Below are positions 17,879 to 27,910 of a stretch of 64,000 bases of DNA, one piece after another. The stretch lies in assembly GCA_001801025.1 (NCBI GenBank), contig MGWO01000006.1, positions 62,001 to 126,000 of the forward strand, given 5' to 3'. The notes beneath the pieces were generated by a model that saw only the letters and a list, made by a program, of their open reading frames with translations, was not told where the DNA came from and made no database searches. A program made the position numbers and the translations under genes. This DNA comes from Gallionellales bacterium GWA2_54_124 (GTDB lineage: Bacteria > Pseudomonadota > Gammaproteobacteria > Burkholderiales > Gallionellaceae). Position 1 is the first letter of the stretch. The number at the start of each line of letters is the position of its first letter.

Positions 17879-18472
17879 TTATCTCCGGTATTTGCGAACG
17901 AGACCGGTCAGCACGCCGAATATTTCCAGCGTGCCTTGCGGGCGGATGATAGGGAACGCGGGATTGGCCGGGCGCAGAATGAAGGCACCGTGTTCGCGAT
18001 CGAGTGTTTTGAGCGTGAAGTCATCATCGACGATCGCCACCACGATATCGCCGATATTTGCCGTCATGCGTTTTTCGACTACGGCGATATCGCCATCGTG
18101 TATGCCCGCATCGATCATCGAATCTCCCTTGACCGTGATGAGCGTAGTTTTGGAGGGGGTATCAATCAGCATTTCGTCGATCACGAAAAAATCACCCTGC
18201 GTGGCGGTGACGGATACCGGCATGCCTGCCTGAACCGTCGATTCGGCCAGCGGGCGCGCGAAAAATTGTCGGGTCGGTATCCATGCGCCGTCCGGCGTGC
18301 GTTCGATGAAGTCGGCTTCCCCGAGTCGGGTCAGGATGGTCTTTACCCAGGATTTCGAGGCGATGCCGAAAATTTCACATAAACGGGCATAGGACGGAAT
18401 GCTTTTCCAGTCTGCGTAGTAGTCTTGAAGCTTGTTCAAATACTCGGTATCTTTAGGGTTGAAGTCGGTCAT
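17879..18472 (-). CDS. LexA-like S24-family autorepressor
   Basis: Transcriptional repressor of 197 residues with the LexA layout. An N-terminal winged helix carries SIPSYARLCEIFGIASKSWV and VKTILTRLGEADFIER (residues 24-58). The Ala82-Gly83 cleavage site is in VQAGMPV, followed by the S24 domain with Ser118 (KGDSM) and Lys155 (DFTLK). ATG at 18472 is preceded by AAGGAAA; longer readings to 18589 cross the promoter and are rejected. It heads a cassette with umuD and umuC. Its promoter carries GAAC-N4-GTTC in the -35/-10 spacer, so it probably represses itself and the polymerase. It may be a second LexA rather than the main one. Confidence 0.85.
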   Translation of the reverse strand: MTDFNPKDTEYLNKLQDYYADWKSIPSYARLCEIFGIASKSWVKTILTRLGEADFIERTPDGAWIPTRQFFARPLAESTVQAGMPVSVTATQGDFFVIDEMLIDTPSKTTLITVKGDSMIDAGIHDGDIAVVEKRMTANIGDIVVAIVDDDFTLKTLDREHGAFILRPANPAFPIIRPQGTLEIFGVLTGLVRKYRR

Positions 18473-18485
18473 GGTAATTTCCTTG

Positions 18486-18532
18486 AGAACGAACGTGCTG
18501 TGCAATATAAAGAACGTTCGTTCTGTTGTCAA
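18486..18532 (-). promoter_or_regulatory. Promoter/operator of the lexA-like-umuD-umuC cassette
   Basis: On the minus strand a near-consensus sigma70 promoter is present: TTGACA (18527-18532), 17-bp spacer, TATATT (18504-18509). The spacer contains AGAACGAACGTTCT (18511-18524), i.e. GAAC-N4-GTTC flanked by A and T. A second partial site, reading CGTTCGTTCT on this strand (18486-18495), lies between the -10 and the ribosome-binding site. The arms 18486-18495 and 18515-18524 form an exact 10-bp inverted repeat with a 19-bp spacer. A LexA-type repressor bound here would block RNA polymerase. Confidence 0.75.
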
Positions 18533-18643
18533 TGAGGTTCGTTGATATGACTTTGGCTTGGGGGGATCGGCGTTGTGTGTTATGCGCATTTAAAATGTAT
18601 TTTTCAATTCAAACATGAGTCTGCAATCAGTTAGAATGAAAAC

Positions 18644-21600
18644 ATGAATGAAAAATTAATTTTTGTCAGGACGGAAAGCGGGGAGGGTGAGGCGCGTGGT
18701 CGTACCGCGCTTCTGTCCAAGGACATTAAGCGCGCATTGATGATGGTGGACGGTACGGCTTCGGTCGCTGAGATCATGAAGCGCTCTTCACCCAGTTTGC
18801 GCGGTATGTTGCAAGACATGTTTCTTGAGTTAGCGCGCGGCGGTTTTATTCAGGATAAAAGCAAGGTTTCCAGTTCGTCTAAACTGGTTGCGCCGCAGAG
18901 ACAGGTAGCGCCAAAGTCTGATACCGCAGTTGAAGAGCTTGATTTTACCGCGGCTTTTCGTGTGCCCACCTCTGCCATGATGGCTGAGGAAGCGGCTAAG
19001 CTCGCGCGTGAAAAGTCCCGTCTCGAGGCAGTTGAGCTGGCCAGTCAGAAAGCGGCAGAGCAAGAAGTTGTGCGGGTGAAGGCTGAGCAGGCCGCACTCG
19101 CAAAAGCACAGGCGGCAAGCGCGCAAGAGCATGCCAGGCTGGAAGCGGAAGTCGCACGTTTGAAGTCGCAGGCAGACGCTGAAGCACGCGCGCGGCATGA
19201 AATCGAAGCGGCGCAGCGACGGGCTGCTGATGAGGCCGCACGCGTAAAGGCAGAGCTGGAAGCGGCACGGATTGTGGCGCAAGAGCGTATGAAGCTGGAA
19301 GCTGAAGTGGCGCGCTTGAAGGCGCAGGCAGACGCTGAGGCACAGGCGCATGCGCGGCAGGAAATTGAGACTGCACAGCGCCTGGCAGCTGAAGAAGCCG
19401 CACGCATAAAGGCAGAGCAAGAGGCCGCGCGCGTTCGCGAAGAGGTTGAGCGGGAGCGTGCCGCAGTGCGTGAACAGGGGGCGCTTAAGGCTCGTGAAGC
19501 GGCAAATGCGGCGCGCATTAAAGAGCAGGCGGCTGTTAAAGCCGCCTTGCGTGCAGAAGCTGAGCGTCACGAGGCCGCAGAAGCCAAGCTGAAAGCTGAG
19601 CAGCATGCAGCGCAAGTGCAGGCCGAAGCTGAAGCGCGTGCGTCGGTGCTGGCTCAGGAGCGCGCGAAGCTTGAGTCGGAAGTGGCAAAGCTTAAGGCGA
19701 ATGCAGAACTGGATGAGCGTGCGCGCATCGATACGCTGGCTAGGCTGGAAGCTCAGACGGTCAAGGCGCAGCAGGAGTCCGAGCGTCTGGTACGGGATGC
19801 GGAGGCCCGGCGTATCAAGGCTGAGGAGGAAATCAGTCTGGTGCGTCGGGAATCTGAACAGCAACTGTTACAGGCGCGTGTGGAAGCTGCCGCACGCGAA
19901 CATGCTGAAAAAGTCGCGGCGCAGACAGAGGTGCAGGCCGAATTAATCAGTCCGATTCCCGATGAAGATGCCAGTAAAACCGTACCGAATGACCCTGTGC
20001 TGGCTGCGGTCGTCAGGTTGAATGCGAGGCATGCCGACGAAGAAAGGAGCGTAGTTTCTGCGCTGGATGAATTGACTCAGGCGGCGGCCGCCGCCGCGTT
20101 GCGTGATTCATCTCAGTGGGTGGTGCGCAGCAGCGATTCCGCACCCGCGACAGACAGGCGGCAGGCCGCGCCCGCAGTGCCCGGTTGTGACAGTCGGGGC
20201 GGGAACAACGGCGTGCCGGTGGTCGAGCGCAGAACGACAACGGCAGCGGTGCTGTTTTTCGATATTGTGGGCTATACCAAACTGTCTGATCAGCGGCAAA
20301 TTGCCTTGAAGCAGCAGTTTAGCCAGCTGGTGAGCAACAGCTTAGACCCGCTCGATGCCGGAGAACGCATTATTCTGGATACGGGGGATGGTGCGGCGAT
20401 CGGTTTTTTGCAACACCCGACCGATGCGCTTGAATCTGCGATTCATTTTCGTGCAGCCCTGACAGCTAACAGTCATTTTGATTATCCTGATTTACGCGTG
20501 CGTCTGGGGATACATTTAGGGCCGGTCAGTCTGGTCAAGGATATGAACGGGCAGATCAATATGCTGGGCGATGGCATCAACAGCGCACAGCGCGTGATGA
20601 GCTTTGCAGGTCACGATCAGATTTATGTGTCCCGTGCCTATTTTGAATTTGTCTCAAATCTGAGCGATGAGTACAAGGACTTGTTCCGTTATCGCGGTGC
20701 GCAACAGGACAAACACGGACGCGAGCATCAGATTTACGAGTTGCTCGATGCGAATGCTGAGCTGGTATCGCCTCAGCCGGAAGGTCCGTCGTCCGATGGC
20801 TTCGAGGGTTTTGATCTGGATGCCTTTGATCTGGAGACGCCTGCAGGCGTGCCCGAACAGACGATGGAGCTCTCGCCGCAGCTTAGTGCGGCGGATCAGC
20901 TGCTGCTGGATGCAGCAAGCTTGGAGCTGTCGCCTATCGTCGCGCCTGTTGAGGAAATTGCCGTGACGGTTGCACCTGTGACCGCTCCGCCTGAAATCGA
21001 GGCGCAGTATTCCGGGCAGGAAGCACAACAGCTGGCTGATGCGCAGGCTAAAAAATGGCGGGAAGCGGAAAAACGTGCGGCGGAAGACGCGCGTAAAACG
21101 GCGCCTTCACCTCAGATTGTAACCGAGCCGCTCGTCAGACTGCCTCGTGTGCCTCGTAAACCGAAACCGTGGGGTAAACTCGCGGCCGGACTGGCTGCCG
21201 CCTTAGTTGCGACCTTATTCGTATTGCCGGCCGTGATGCCAATGCAAGGATATCTGGCGGGCATCGAGCAGGCGCTGAGTGCGAAATTGCAGCAGCCTGT
21301 GCACATAGCTCGCCTGTCAGGTCGGATACTGCCTGCGCCGCGTCTGATTTTAAGTGAGGTTTCCATCGGCGGCACACGTCAAATTCAGGTGGATCAGGCA
21401 CAGGTTAACTTTTCCTACGCTGCGCTGTTCGGCGCGACACGCGCGATTGATAGCCTGAATCTGGAGGGTGTGCGGGTGAAAGGTGATGCTTTGCTGCAGG
21501 TGGCAGACTGGCTGCAGCAGACGGCGAGCGATGCGCATTATCCTGTTGCACACATCGGCTTTATGCAGGCTAAATTCGAATCCGACAGCGTGCAATTTTC

Positions 21601-22351
21601 CGATGTGGGCGGCGAGGTGGATTTTGATGCCTCGGGCCGGTTTGCAGAGGCAAAATTCAACGCAGACGGCCATAAACTGGCGCTGGAGCTTCACGCCGGC
21701 CCCAAGTTGCCGTTCAGCCTTACGCTGCACGATCGGGCACTGCCGTTATTTCCTAACTGGATCTTCGAGGATTTAAAGGCGACCGGCGAGCTAAGCCGGG
21801 ATGAAATGCGCATCAGCGATCTGGATGGCAGGATCCGCGGCGGTGTATTGACAGGTGATGCGCGCATCAATTGGCGTGAGGGCTGGCGTGTGCAGGGTGC
21901 GCTGGAGGCTAAAGTTATTCCGTTGCAGAATATCAATAAACTGCTCGGCGGTGATCTGGATGGTACGGCGCGCTTTCAAATGCAATCGGGGAGTCTGGCA
22001 AAACTTGCCGATGCCGCCGTGTTTAATGGCGTTTTTAACGTCAACAAGGGCATCGTCAACGGCGTGGATATTGTTGAAACGGCGCGTTTGCGCAGTCGTG
22101 AAAATCTTCCCGGTGGCAGAACCCATTTTGACACGCTGAGCGGCGAGTTTAACTATGCCGGCGAGTTATACCGGTTTAGTCAGCTCAAGATCAATGACAG
22201 TGTGGTCAAGGCTGCGGGGACGCTGGCGGTGAATCGCCAGAAATTGTCCGGCATGCTCTCGGCAGATTTGTCGATGCGTGCTGGAATGGGCACCGCCATG
22301 TTGCAGGTTGAAGGGACAACGGAGAGTCCGTCGCTGCATGTGGTGCACTAG
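18644..22351 (+). CDS. Coiled-coil / class III nucleotide cyclase / AsmA-domain membrane fusion protein
   Basis: A 1235-residue protein of unusual architecture. Residues 1-80 form a small, possibly winged-helix domain (KDIKRALMMVDGTASVAEIM). Residues 120-430 are a long Ala/Glu/Lys/Arg-rich coiled coil with repeated RLKAQADAEA-type units. Residues 530-710 are a class III cyclase domain: metal Asp540 in FFDIVGYTKLSD, Asp582 in DTGDGAA, GIHLGPV, and NSAQR supplying the Asn and Arg of the active site. A Pro/Glu-rich linker and one membrane helix (about 845-865) follow. Residues 866-1235 are AsmA-like (PVHIARLSGRILPAPRLILSEVSIGG). This predicts a cytoplasmic cyclase and a periplasmic AsmA domain. 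Product (cAMP or cGMP) and role are unknown. Confidence 0.85.
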   Translation: MNEKLIFVRTESGEGEARGRTALLSKDIKRALMMVDGTASVAEIMKRSSPSLRGMLQDMFLELARGGFIQDKSKVSSSSKLVAPQRQVAPKSDTAVEELDFTAAFRVPTSAMMAEEAAKLAREKSRLEAVELASQKAAEQEVVRVKAEQAALAKAQAASAQEHARLEAEVARLKSQADAEARARHEIEAAQRRAADEAARVKAELEAARIVAQERMKLEAEVARLKAQADAEAQAHARQEIETAQRLAAEEAARIKAEQEAARVREEVERERAAVREQGALKAREAANAARIKEQAAVKAALRAEAERHEAAEAKLKAEQHAAQVQAEAEARASVLAQERAKLESEVAKLKANAELDERARIDTLARLEAQTVKAQQESERLVRDAEARRIKAEEEISLVRRESEQQLLQARVEAAAREHAEKVAAQTEVQAELISPIPDEDASKTVPNDPVLAAVVRLNARHADEERSVVSALDELTQAAAAAALRDSSQWVVRSSDSAPATDRRQAAPAVPGCDSRGGNNGVPVVERRTTTAAVLFFDIVGYTKLSDQRQIALKQQFSQLVSNSLDPLDAGERIILDTGDGAAIGFLQHPTDALESAIHFRAALTANSHFDYPDLRVRLGIHLGPVSLVKDMNGQINMLGDGINSAQRVMSFAGHDQIYVSRAYFEFVSNLSDEYKDLFRYRGAQQDKHGREHQIYELLDANAELVSPQPEGPSSDGFEGFDLDAFDLETPAGVPEQTMELSPQLSAADQLLLDAASLELSPIVAPVEEIAVTVAPVTAPPEIEAQYSGQEAQQLADAQAKKWREAEKRAAEDARKTAPSPQIVTEPLVRLPRVPRKPKPWGKLAAGLAAALVATLFVLPAVMPMQGYLAGIEQALSAKLQQPVHIARLSGRILPAPRLILSEVSIGGTRQIQVDQAQVNFSYAALFGATRAIDSLNLEGVRVKGDALLQVADWLQQTASDAHYPVAHIGFMQAKFESDSVQFSDVGGEVDFDASGRFAEAKFNADGHKLALELHAGPKLPFSLTLHDRALPLFPNWIFEDLKATGELSRDEMRISDLDGRIRGGVLTGDARINWREGWRVQGALEAKVIPLQNINKLLGGDLDGTARFQMQSGSLAKLADAAVFNGVFNVNKGIVNGVDIVETARLRSRENLPGGRTHFDTLSGEFNYAGELYRFSQLKINDSVVKAAGTLAVNRQKLSGMLSADLSMRAGMGTAMLQVEGTTESPSLHVVH

Positions 22352-22363
22352 ATCTGACGGGCT

Positions 22364-23446
22364 TTAATGTTCAGCCAGATAGTGTGCGACTTGCTCGGCG
22401 CCATTGGGCGTGACGATATTAACGGCAGGGGCATTGAGTATTTGCGTCAGCGCATCGGAAAAATCGCCGTTCTCCAGTGCCTGTTGAGACATTTCACGGC
22501 AGGTGCCCTGTTGCTTCAGCCACGCGATCAATGCGGGGGATTCTGGCCAGTCGGGCCGGTTGACGTAGAGCACCGGCACGCCGGAACCTGTGGCCTCAAC
22601 GAAACTGCCATAGCCGGGTTTGCACAGCAGTACGTCCGAGCTTGCCAGTAAATCGCTGAAACTGAACGGGAGTGCTTCGAAATTGATGGCGTCCGGATGT
22701 TGCTCCCAGCAGTTCGCCTGCATCAAATAGCGCCCGCCCGCCAGTCGGGGCCAGTTTTTCACGGGCAACCGGCTGCTAATGCCTCCCATGCTGACCAGCA
22801 CCAGTTTTTCATGTGCTGATAATTTAAGATGCCGGTTCAATTCAATGCGCCGGTCGATGCCGATCGAGGCAATCGGCGCGACCGGTGTCACATTGACAAG
22901 GTTGCTCATCGCCATGCCGGGCGTGGCGCGCCAAAACACATCCGCACCGGCGTAGCTCGACTGGATTTGCGCGGCGATAATTTCATCGCGCGTGTCTGTC
23001 CCATCGCAGCAGTAATGGCGGTAGATGTCCGCCCAGTTGAGCGAGCACAGTGCGACATTCGGAATGCCCGCGCGTTGTGCGCCCGCCAGCGGCAGATAAC
23101 CTACGTTGGAAAATACCCTGTCCGCCCCCAGCGATCTCAACAGGTGCGCTTCCTCGGTGACGCGTGCATCCCAGTCGGCGTGAAAGGCATGATAGGCGCT
23201 GCGGCTTTTTTCGACGTCGACGGCCAGCGCGGATGACATCATCATGCCGATATCGCCGGTGCTGTTAAGGTAGTCAAAAGGCGCGTGGATGCGTGAGCGC
23301 AGATGCGATTCCGGAGCCGACGAGCGTACGGTGATGCGCAGTTGCGGGCAGCGTTGGTGCAAGGCGTTTAAGATCGGCGCAGTTTGTGCGACATGCCCGA
23401 AACCGTGACCGGAGACGGATACGACCAGATGGCGGAGTTTGCTCAT
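22364..23446 (-). CDS. GT-B-fold glycosyltransferase-like protein
   Basis: Cytoplasmic protein of 360 residues with the two-domain GT-B look. The N-terminal strand and glycine loop read VVSVSGHGFGHVAQTAPIL. A linker runs to about residue 190, and the C-terminal nucleotide-sugar half has VSMGGISSRLP and DVLLCKPGYGSFVEATGSGVP, similar to MurG/UGT-type donors. No signal peptide or membrane segment is seen. Related proteins are annotated as hypothetical glycosyltransferases and resemble the N-terminal part of L-arabinokinases. It converges with the cyclase-AsmA gene with a 12-nt gap. Substrate unknown. Confidence 0.7.
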   Translation of the reverse strand: MSKLRHLVVSVSGHGFGHVAQTAPILNALHQRCPQLRITVRSSAPESHLRSRIHAPFDYLNSTGDIGMMMSSALAVDVEKSRSAYHAFHADWDARVTEEAHLLRSLGADRVFSNVGYLPLAGAQRAGIPNVALCSLNWADIYRHYCCDGTDTRDEIIAAQIQSSYAGADVFWRATPGMAMSNLVNVTPVAPIASIGIDRRIELNRHLKLSAHEKLVLVSMGGISSRLPVKNWPRLAGGRYLMQANCWEQHPDAINFEALPFSFSDLLASSDVLLCKPGYGSFVEATGSGVPVLYVNRPDWPESPALIAWLKQQGTCREMSQQALENGDFSDALTQILNAPAVNIVTPNGAEQVAHYLAEH

Positions 23447-23747
23447 GGTGTGAACGAGAAAGTCGGGTGGGTGATTATTTCATATTGACAGGCGCGGGGC
23501 TGATTAACGCTCTGTCGTCGTTGCCTGTTGAAGCTGGAATTTAGATTTGGAATATCTCACGCGGAGGCGCGGAGAAGTTCAAAACCATATCAAAAGCTAA
23601 TTCGCTTTCAATGGGACGATTGGTTGAATTTTGCATCATGGTTTTTTTAATATTTAGTTTTTCTCCGCGTTCTCCGCGCATCCGCGTGAATATCGTTTTT
23701 TAGTGCTATGGGATTACTGTCAACAGTTAATCTCGACATCGTATTGA
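23447..23747. repeat. Intergenic region with inverted 'CACGCGGAGGCGCGGAG' repeat pair
   Basis: No gene is seen in these 301 bp upstream of the glycosyltransferase and downstream of mutS. CTCACGCGGAGGCGCGGAGAA (23556-23576) faces TTCTCCGCG TTCTCCGCGCATCCGCGTGA (23661-23689), so the two ends can pair. The same unit recurs once, in the forward sense, at 53931-53967. It looks like a dispersed intergenic repeat; it might also act as a terminator after mutS. Confidence 0.7.
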
Positions 23748-26282
23748 TTAAAGTAGTTTTTTTAACTGATACAGGGTTTCCAGCGCTGCTTTCGGGCTCA
23801 TGTCATCGGGTTGAATGTCGCGTATTGCTGCCAGTAGCGCATGTTCTTCGGGTTCCGGCGTATCCGGTATCGCCGCGAATAAATCGCCCTGCGGACTTTG
23901 TGCCGCGCTATTTTGTTCCAGTACGCGCAGCTGCTTTTTGGCGGTTTTGATGACTTGTGCCGGCACGCCTGCCAGCGCCGCAACCTGCAAGCCGTAACTT
24001 TGGCTCGCCGCGCCTTCATTGACCGAGTGTAAAAAGACGATGCTGTGCTGATGTTCAATGGCGGTCAGATGCACGTTGGCAAGCTGGGCGAATTCTTCCG
24101 ATAAACGCGTCAATTCGAAATAATGCGTGGCGAACAAGGTATAGCTCTGATTCTTGTTCAGCAGATGGCAGGCAATCGCATAGGCCAGTGCGAGTCCATC
24201 GAAGGTCGAGGTGCCGCGCCCGATTTCGTCCACCAGCACCAGACTCTTAGCGGTGGCATTGTGCAGGATATTGGCCGCCTCCGTCATTTCGACCATGAAA
24301 GTGGAGCGTCCGCTGGCCAGATCATCCGATGAGCCGATGCGGGTGAAAATCTGGTCGATCTCGCCTAAAATCGCTTGTTGCGCTGGCACAAAACTGCCGA
24401 CATGAGCCAGCAGCGCGATGATGGCAACCTGACGCATATAGGTGGATTTACCGCCCATATTCGGGCCTGTGATTAAGAGCATGCGCCGCGCGTCAGATAA
24501 GTCGGTGTCGTTGGGCGTAAAGCGCTCAACTTGTGCTTCCACGACCGGATGGCGTCCGCCGCTGATACGGATTGCGGAATCGCCGGTAAATTGCGGTGCG
24601 GTAAAGCGCAGCGTGCGGGCACGCTCGGCAAAGGTCGCCAAGACATCCAGTTCCGAAATCGCGCCTGAGATGCGTTGCAACTGTGCTATGTAGGGCGCTA
24701 ATTGTTCGATTAACTGATCGTAGAGAAATTTCTCGCGGGTCAGCGCGCGGTCGTTGGCGGAGAGTGCTTTATCCTCGAAGGTTTTGAGTTCCGGCGTGAT
24801 GTAGCGTTCGGCATTTTTGAGCGTCTGGCGTCGTCGATAATCATCCGGTACATTGGCGCTTTGCGCGACCGATACTTCGATGTAGAAACCATGTACGCGG
24901 TTATATTCCACTTTTAAAGTAGAAATGCCGGTGCGCGCTTTTTCGCGGGCTTCCAGTGCCAGCAAAAAGTCGCCGCAATTGGTCTGTATGCCGCGCAATT
25001 CGTCGAGTTCTGCATCGAACCCATCGGCAATCACGCCGCCTTCGCGTATCACGGAGGACGGGTCGCTGCGCAGCGAATTTTGCAGCAGGGCTGTGAGATG
25101 GACATCCGCCTGCAGGGCATCGGTCAGTGCAATAACCCGTGGCGTGTCGCAGGCACTCAGTGTCGCGTACAGCTCTGGCAGTGCGGTGAGTGTGTCGCGC
25201 AGGCCGGACAGATCGCGCGGGCGGGCTGATTTCAAAGCGATGCGTGCGGTGATGCGTTCAACATCGACGCAGGATTTTAAGTGTGTTTGTACCGCATCCG
25301 ACAGCTCGGTTAATTTATCGACCGCATCGAGGCGTGCGCGCAAAATATCGCGGTCGCGTAACGGATGGTGCAGCCAGTGGGACAGCAGCCGGCTACCCAT
25401 GTTGGTCGAGCAGATATCGAGTAAAGAGAGCAGGGTGGGAGCGGCCTCGCCCCGCAGGGTCTGGGTGATTTCCAGATTGCGCCTTGTCGCGGCATCCATA
25501 CGCACGTAGTGATCGGCGCTGTAGACTTGCAAACTGCTGACGTGATCCATCGTCCGGCCTTGGGTGAGCCGGACATACCCTAGTAGCGCACCGGCAGCTT
25601 CGAGGCCTGCGGTGTATTCATCGCAGCCGAATCCTGCCAGATCCAGCGTGGCAAATTGCTGGCACAGGGTGCGGCGCGCGGTGTCGAGTTCGAAATGCCA
25701 GGAGGGCAACTGCCGGCAGGATGCGGCCGGGAGCAGATTTGAGTTCTCCGCTTGCAGAATTTCCGAGGGGTGCAGGCGTTCAAGTTCGGCGGAAAGATTA
25801 TCAATAGTCGTCTCGCAGACATAAAACTGCCCCGACGCCAGATTCATCCAGGCCATCCCCAGCAGGCCGTTACGCTGTTGCAGGCTCAGCAACAGGTTGT
25901 CGCGTTTTTCGTCAAGCAGGGCCGAATCGGTCAGGGTGCCCGGGGTGACGATGCGTATGACTTTGCGCTCGACTGGCCCCTTGCTGGTTGCCGGATCACC
26001 CACCTGCTCGCAGATTGCGACCGACAGACCCAGCTTGACCAGCCGCGCCAGATATTGTTCGGCGGCGTGATAGGGGATGCCGCACATCTTGATCGGCACG
26101 CCGTTTGATGTGCCGCGATGTGTCAGTGTGATATCGAGCAGTTTTGCGGCGCGCTCGGCATCTTCGAAAAACATCTCATAAAAATCGCCCATCCGGTAAA
26201 ACAGCAGTCCGTCCGGGTGTTCGGCCTTGATGCGCAAAAACTGCTGCATCATCGGCGTGTGATTGGCTTTGTTGATTTCCAT
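23748..26282 (-). CDS. mutS: DNA mismatch repair protein MutS
   Basis: Mismatch-binding ATPase that starts methyl- or nick-directed repair. I use ATG 26282 ([19 protein letters not shown]), giving 844 residues close to E. coli MutS; an upstream in-frame start would overlap the preceding gene. The mismatch-contacting Phe-x-Glu motif lies in [12 protein letters not shown]. Walker A is [13 protein letters not shown] near residue 610, followed by [12 protein letters not shown] (Walker B) and THYFELT. The C-terminal tetramer tail is present. It lies 13 nt after the hemerythrin-GGDEF gene and may be cotranscribed with it. mutL is not in the window. Confidence 0.96.
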   Translation of the reverse strand: MEINKANHTPMMQQFLRIKAEHPDGLLFYRMGDFYEMFFEDAERAAKLLDITLTHRGTSNGVPIKMCGIPYHAAEQYLARLVKLGLSVAICEQVGDPATSKGPVERKVIRIVTPGTLTDSALLDEKRDNLLLSLQQRNGLLGMAWMNLASGQFYVCETTIDNLSAELERLHPSEILQAENSNLLPAASCRQLPSWHFELDTARRTLCQQFATLDLAGFGCDEYTAGLEAAGALLGYVRLTQGRTMDHVSSLQVYSADHYVRMDAATRRNLEITQTLRGEAAPTLLSLLDICSTNMGSRLLSHWLHHPLRDRDILRARLDAVDKLTELSDAVQTHLKSCVDVERITARIALKSARPRDLSGLRDTLTALPELYATLSACDTPRVIALTDALQADVHLTALLQNSLRSDPSSVIREGGVIADGFDAELDELRGIQTNCGDFLLALEAREKARTGISTLKVEYNRVHGFYIEVSVAQSANVPDDYRRRQTLKNAERYITPELKTFEDKALSANDRALTREKFLYDQLIEQLAPYIAQLQRISGAISELDVLATFAERARTLRFTAPQFTGDSAIRISGGRHPVVEAQVERFTPNDTDLSDARRMLLITGPNMGGKSTYMRQVAIIALLAHVGSFVPAQQAILGEIDQIFTRIGSSDDLASGRSTFMVEMTEAANILHNATAKSLVLVDEIGRGTSTFDGLALAYAIACHLLNKNQSYTLFATHYFELTRLSEEFAQLANVHLTAIEHQHSIVFLHSVNEGAASQSYGLQVAALAGVPAQVIKTAKKQLRVLEQNSAAQSPQGDLFAAIPDTPEPEEHALLAAIRDIQPDDMSPKAALETLYQLKKLL

Positions 26283-26295
26283 CGGATGCTCGCGG

Positions 26296-27771
26296 TTAAT
26301 TTGCTTTTGCAATCTGGTAGAGCTGGTATCTGGATTTACCCAGATTTTTTGCCTGATACATCGCCGAATCAGCATGTGCCAGCAGCATGTCCGCCTCGCC
26401 TCTGTCATGCGGAAACTGGGTAACGCCGATGCTGCCGGTAACGAATACGTGCTGCTCCCTGATGCCGATCGGCAGGCAAATCTCGCTGAGTATCCTCACC
26501 AGTAGCTCCTCAAAATCATCCGGTTTGTGCAGATCGTTGAGCAGAATGACGAATTCGTCACCGCCGACTCTGGAGACTGTGTCATTCAGACGCAGGTGGC
26601 TTTGCAGGCGTTTGGAAACCTCCCGCAGCACCAGATCCCCCGCCGTATGACCGAGTGTGTCGTTGACGGGTTTGAAATTATCCAGATCCAGATAGCAAAT
26701 TGCCAGAAAACTGCCGGTGCGTTCTGCGTGAGCCATCGCCAGTTCCATGCGATCGGCGAGCAGCAGCCGGTTAGGGAGCCCGGTCAGCGCATCGTGATTG
26801 GCCATATGTTGCAGTTCGTGCCACTGTCCCGACAGGCGCGAGAAGTTGGAAAAAATTCCGACGTAATTGCTAATAGCGCCATACTCATCCTTAATTGAGG
26901 AGAGCGTCAGCCAGTCTGTATAGGTTTCGCCTGCTTGAGAACGGCTCTTAACTTCACCGCTCCAGTGCCCTTCTTCGGCAAGTGTTGCTATGATGCCGGT
27001 GAATAATGGTTCATTATTGAGGCCGGATTTAAGCTCACGCAGATTTTTTCCGATCAAAGCATTGAGCGACTGCTGGGTGATTTGCTGGAAAGCGGGGTTG
27101 GCATCGATAATGTTTGCACACTGATCGGTAATGCAAATCGCTTCCAGCGTATTTTCGATGGCATTGGCGGCAAGGCGAAGTTTAGCCTCGGCCTTTTGGC
27201 GGTCGATGACTTCTTTGATCAGCTCCAGCGTGCGGCTGGAGAGTGTGTCGTACATCGAGAGCACGGTTTCAATCAGCACTTTCATCGAGCCGCTCATGTC
27301 GGCTGCCGCCTGCAGCTTTGCCTCGGTGAGCGTCATGCCCGATTGCAGTCCGAGGGCTACTTTTGACATGTGTTTGTCGGACTCGAGAATATGAAAAGCC
27401 AGCCAATGGGTCAGGAAGGACAGCACATCTTTGAGTGTTTCATTGACCGATACATGATCTTTTTTACTTTTCAGTTCAATCAAGTCGGCGACAAAACGGT
27501 TGTGTGAGTTCTTATGTTCCTCTTCCCATTCGTCGCCTGCGAGATGGTTATGCCAGACGGCTTCCTCGGTCTTGAAATGATAAGCAGCATAGTCGGCAAG
27601 CTCGCTGAAAATGCGATCCAGTTCTGCAGTGTCGGACTGATAGGCAAGTCCGCAGGCGAGCAGGTTGATCAGATGGATGAGCCTTTTATGCTGCTCATCA
27701 ATCAGCGGGATGCCGGTGGAGAAATTATCGTTCCAGGGGAAAACTTCAATCGATTCATTCATTAAATTCAT
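26296..27771 (-). CDS. Hemerythrin-PAS-GGDEF diguanylate cyclase
   Basis: Cytoplasmic 491-residue sensor enzyme. Residues 10-135 form a bacteriohemerythrin domain with the di-iron ligands in [43 protein letters not shown] and ESDKHM. A helical linker and a PAS domain (about 205-320: [20 protein letters not shown]) follow. The GGDEF domain at about 330-491 carries an intact GGDEF in [12 protein letters not shown]. An RxxD inhibitory site (RLND) lies five residues upstream of it. It should make c-di-GMP in response to oxygen or iron state, and be feedback-inhibited. No EAL domain. mutS lies 13 nt downstream, with no evident functional link. Confidence 0.9.
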   Translation of the reverse strand: MNLMNESIEVFPWNDNFSTGIPLIDEQHKRLIHLINLLACGLAYQSDTAELDRIFSELADYAAYHFKTEEAVWHNHLAGDEWEEEHKNSHNRFVADLIELKSKKDHVSVNETLKDVLSFLTHWLAFHILESDKHMSKVALGLQSGMTLTEAKLQAAADMSGSMKVLIETVLSMYDTLSSRTLELIKEVIDRQKAEAKLRLAANAIENTLEAICITDQCANIIDANPAFQQITQQSLNALIGKNLRELKSGLNNEPLFTGIIATLAEEGHWSGEVKSRSQAGETYTDWLTLSSIKDEYGAISNYVGIFSNFSRLSGQWHELQHMANHDALTGLPNRLLLADRMELAMAHAERTGSFLAICYLDLDNFKPVNDTLGHTAGDLVLREVSKRLQSHLRLNDTVSRVGGDEFVILLNDLHKPDDFEELLVRILSEICLPIGIREQHVFVTGSIGVTQFPHDRGEADMLLAHADSAMYQAKNLGKSRYQLYQIAKAN

Positions 27772-27910
27772 GTTCTGCTTAACGGGTCAGATCTACCTTA
27801 AATGTATTTTAATTTTCTGAATTTGAAGTTAACGGTATGTCTCGCGCAAGGCACCCGGTGAAAAACGCATCCAGCCATGCTGTTGCATAGTGGATGCGGA
27901 TGTTTGCAGG

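Noticed and set aside
18830..19864. Leu/Arg/Cys-rich 344-codon frame on the minus strand
   Set aside because: It mirrors the Ala/Glu/Lys coiled coil of the cyclase fusion; repetitive high-GC codons keep the opposite frame open by chance.
22364..22651. Plus-strand frame opposite the glycosyltransferase
   Set aside because: The minus-strand gene has coherent GT-B motifs through this stretch; the plus frame does not.
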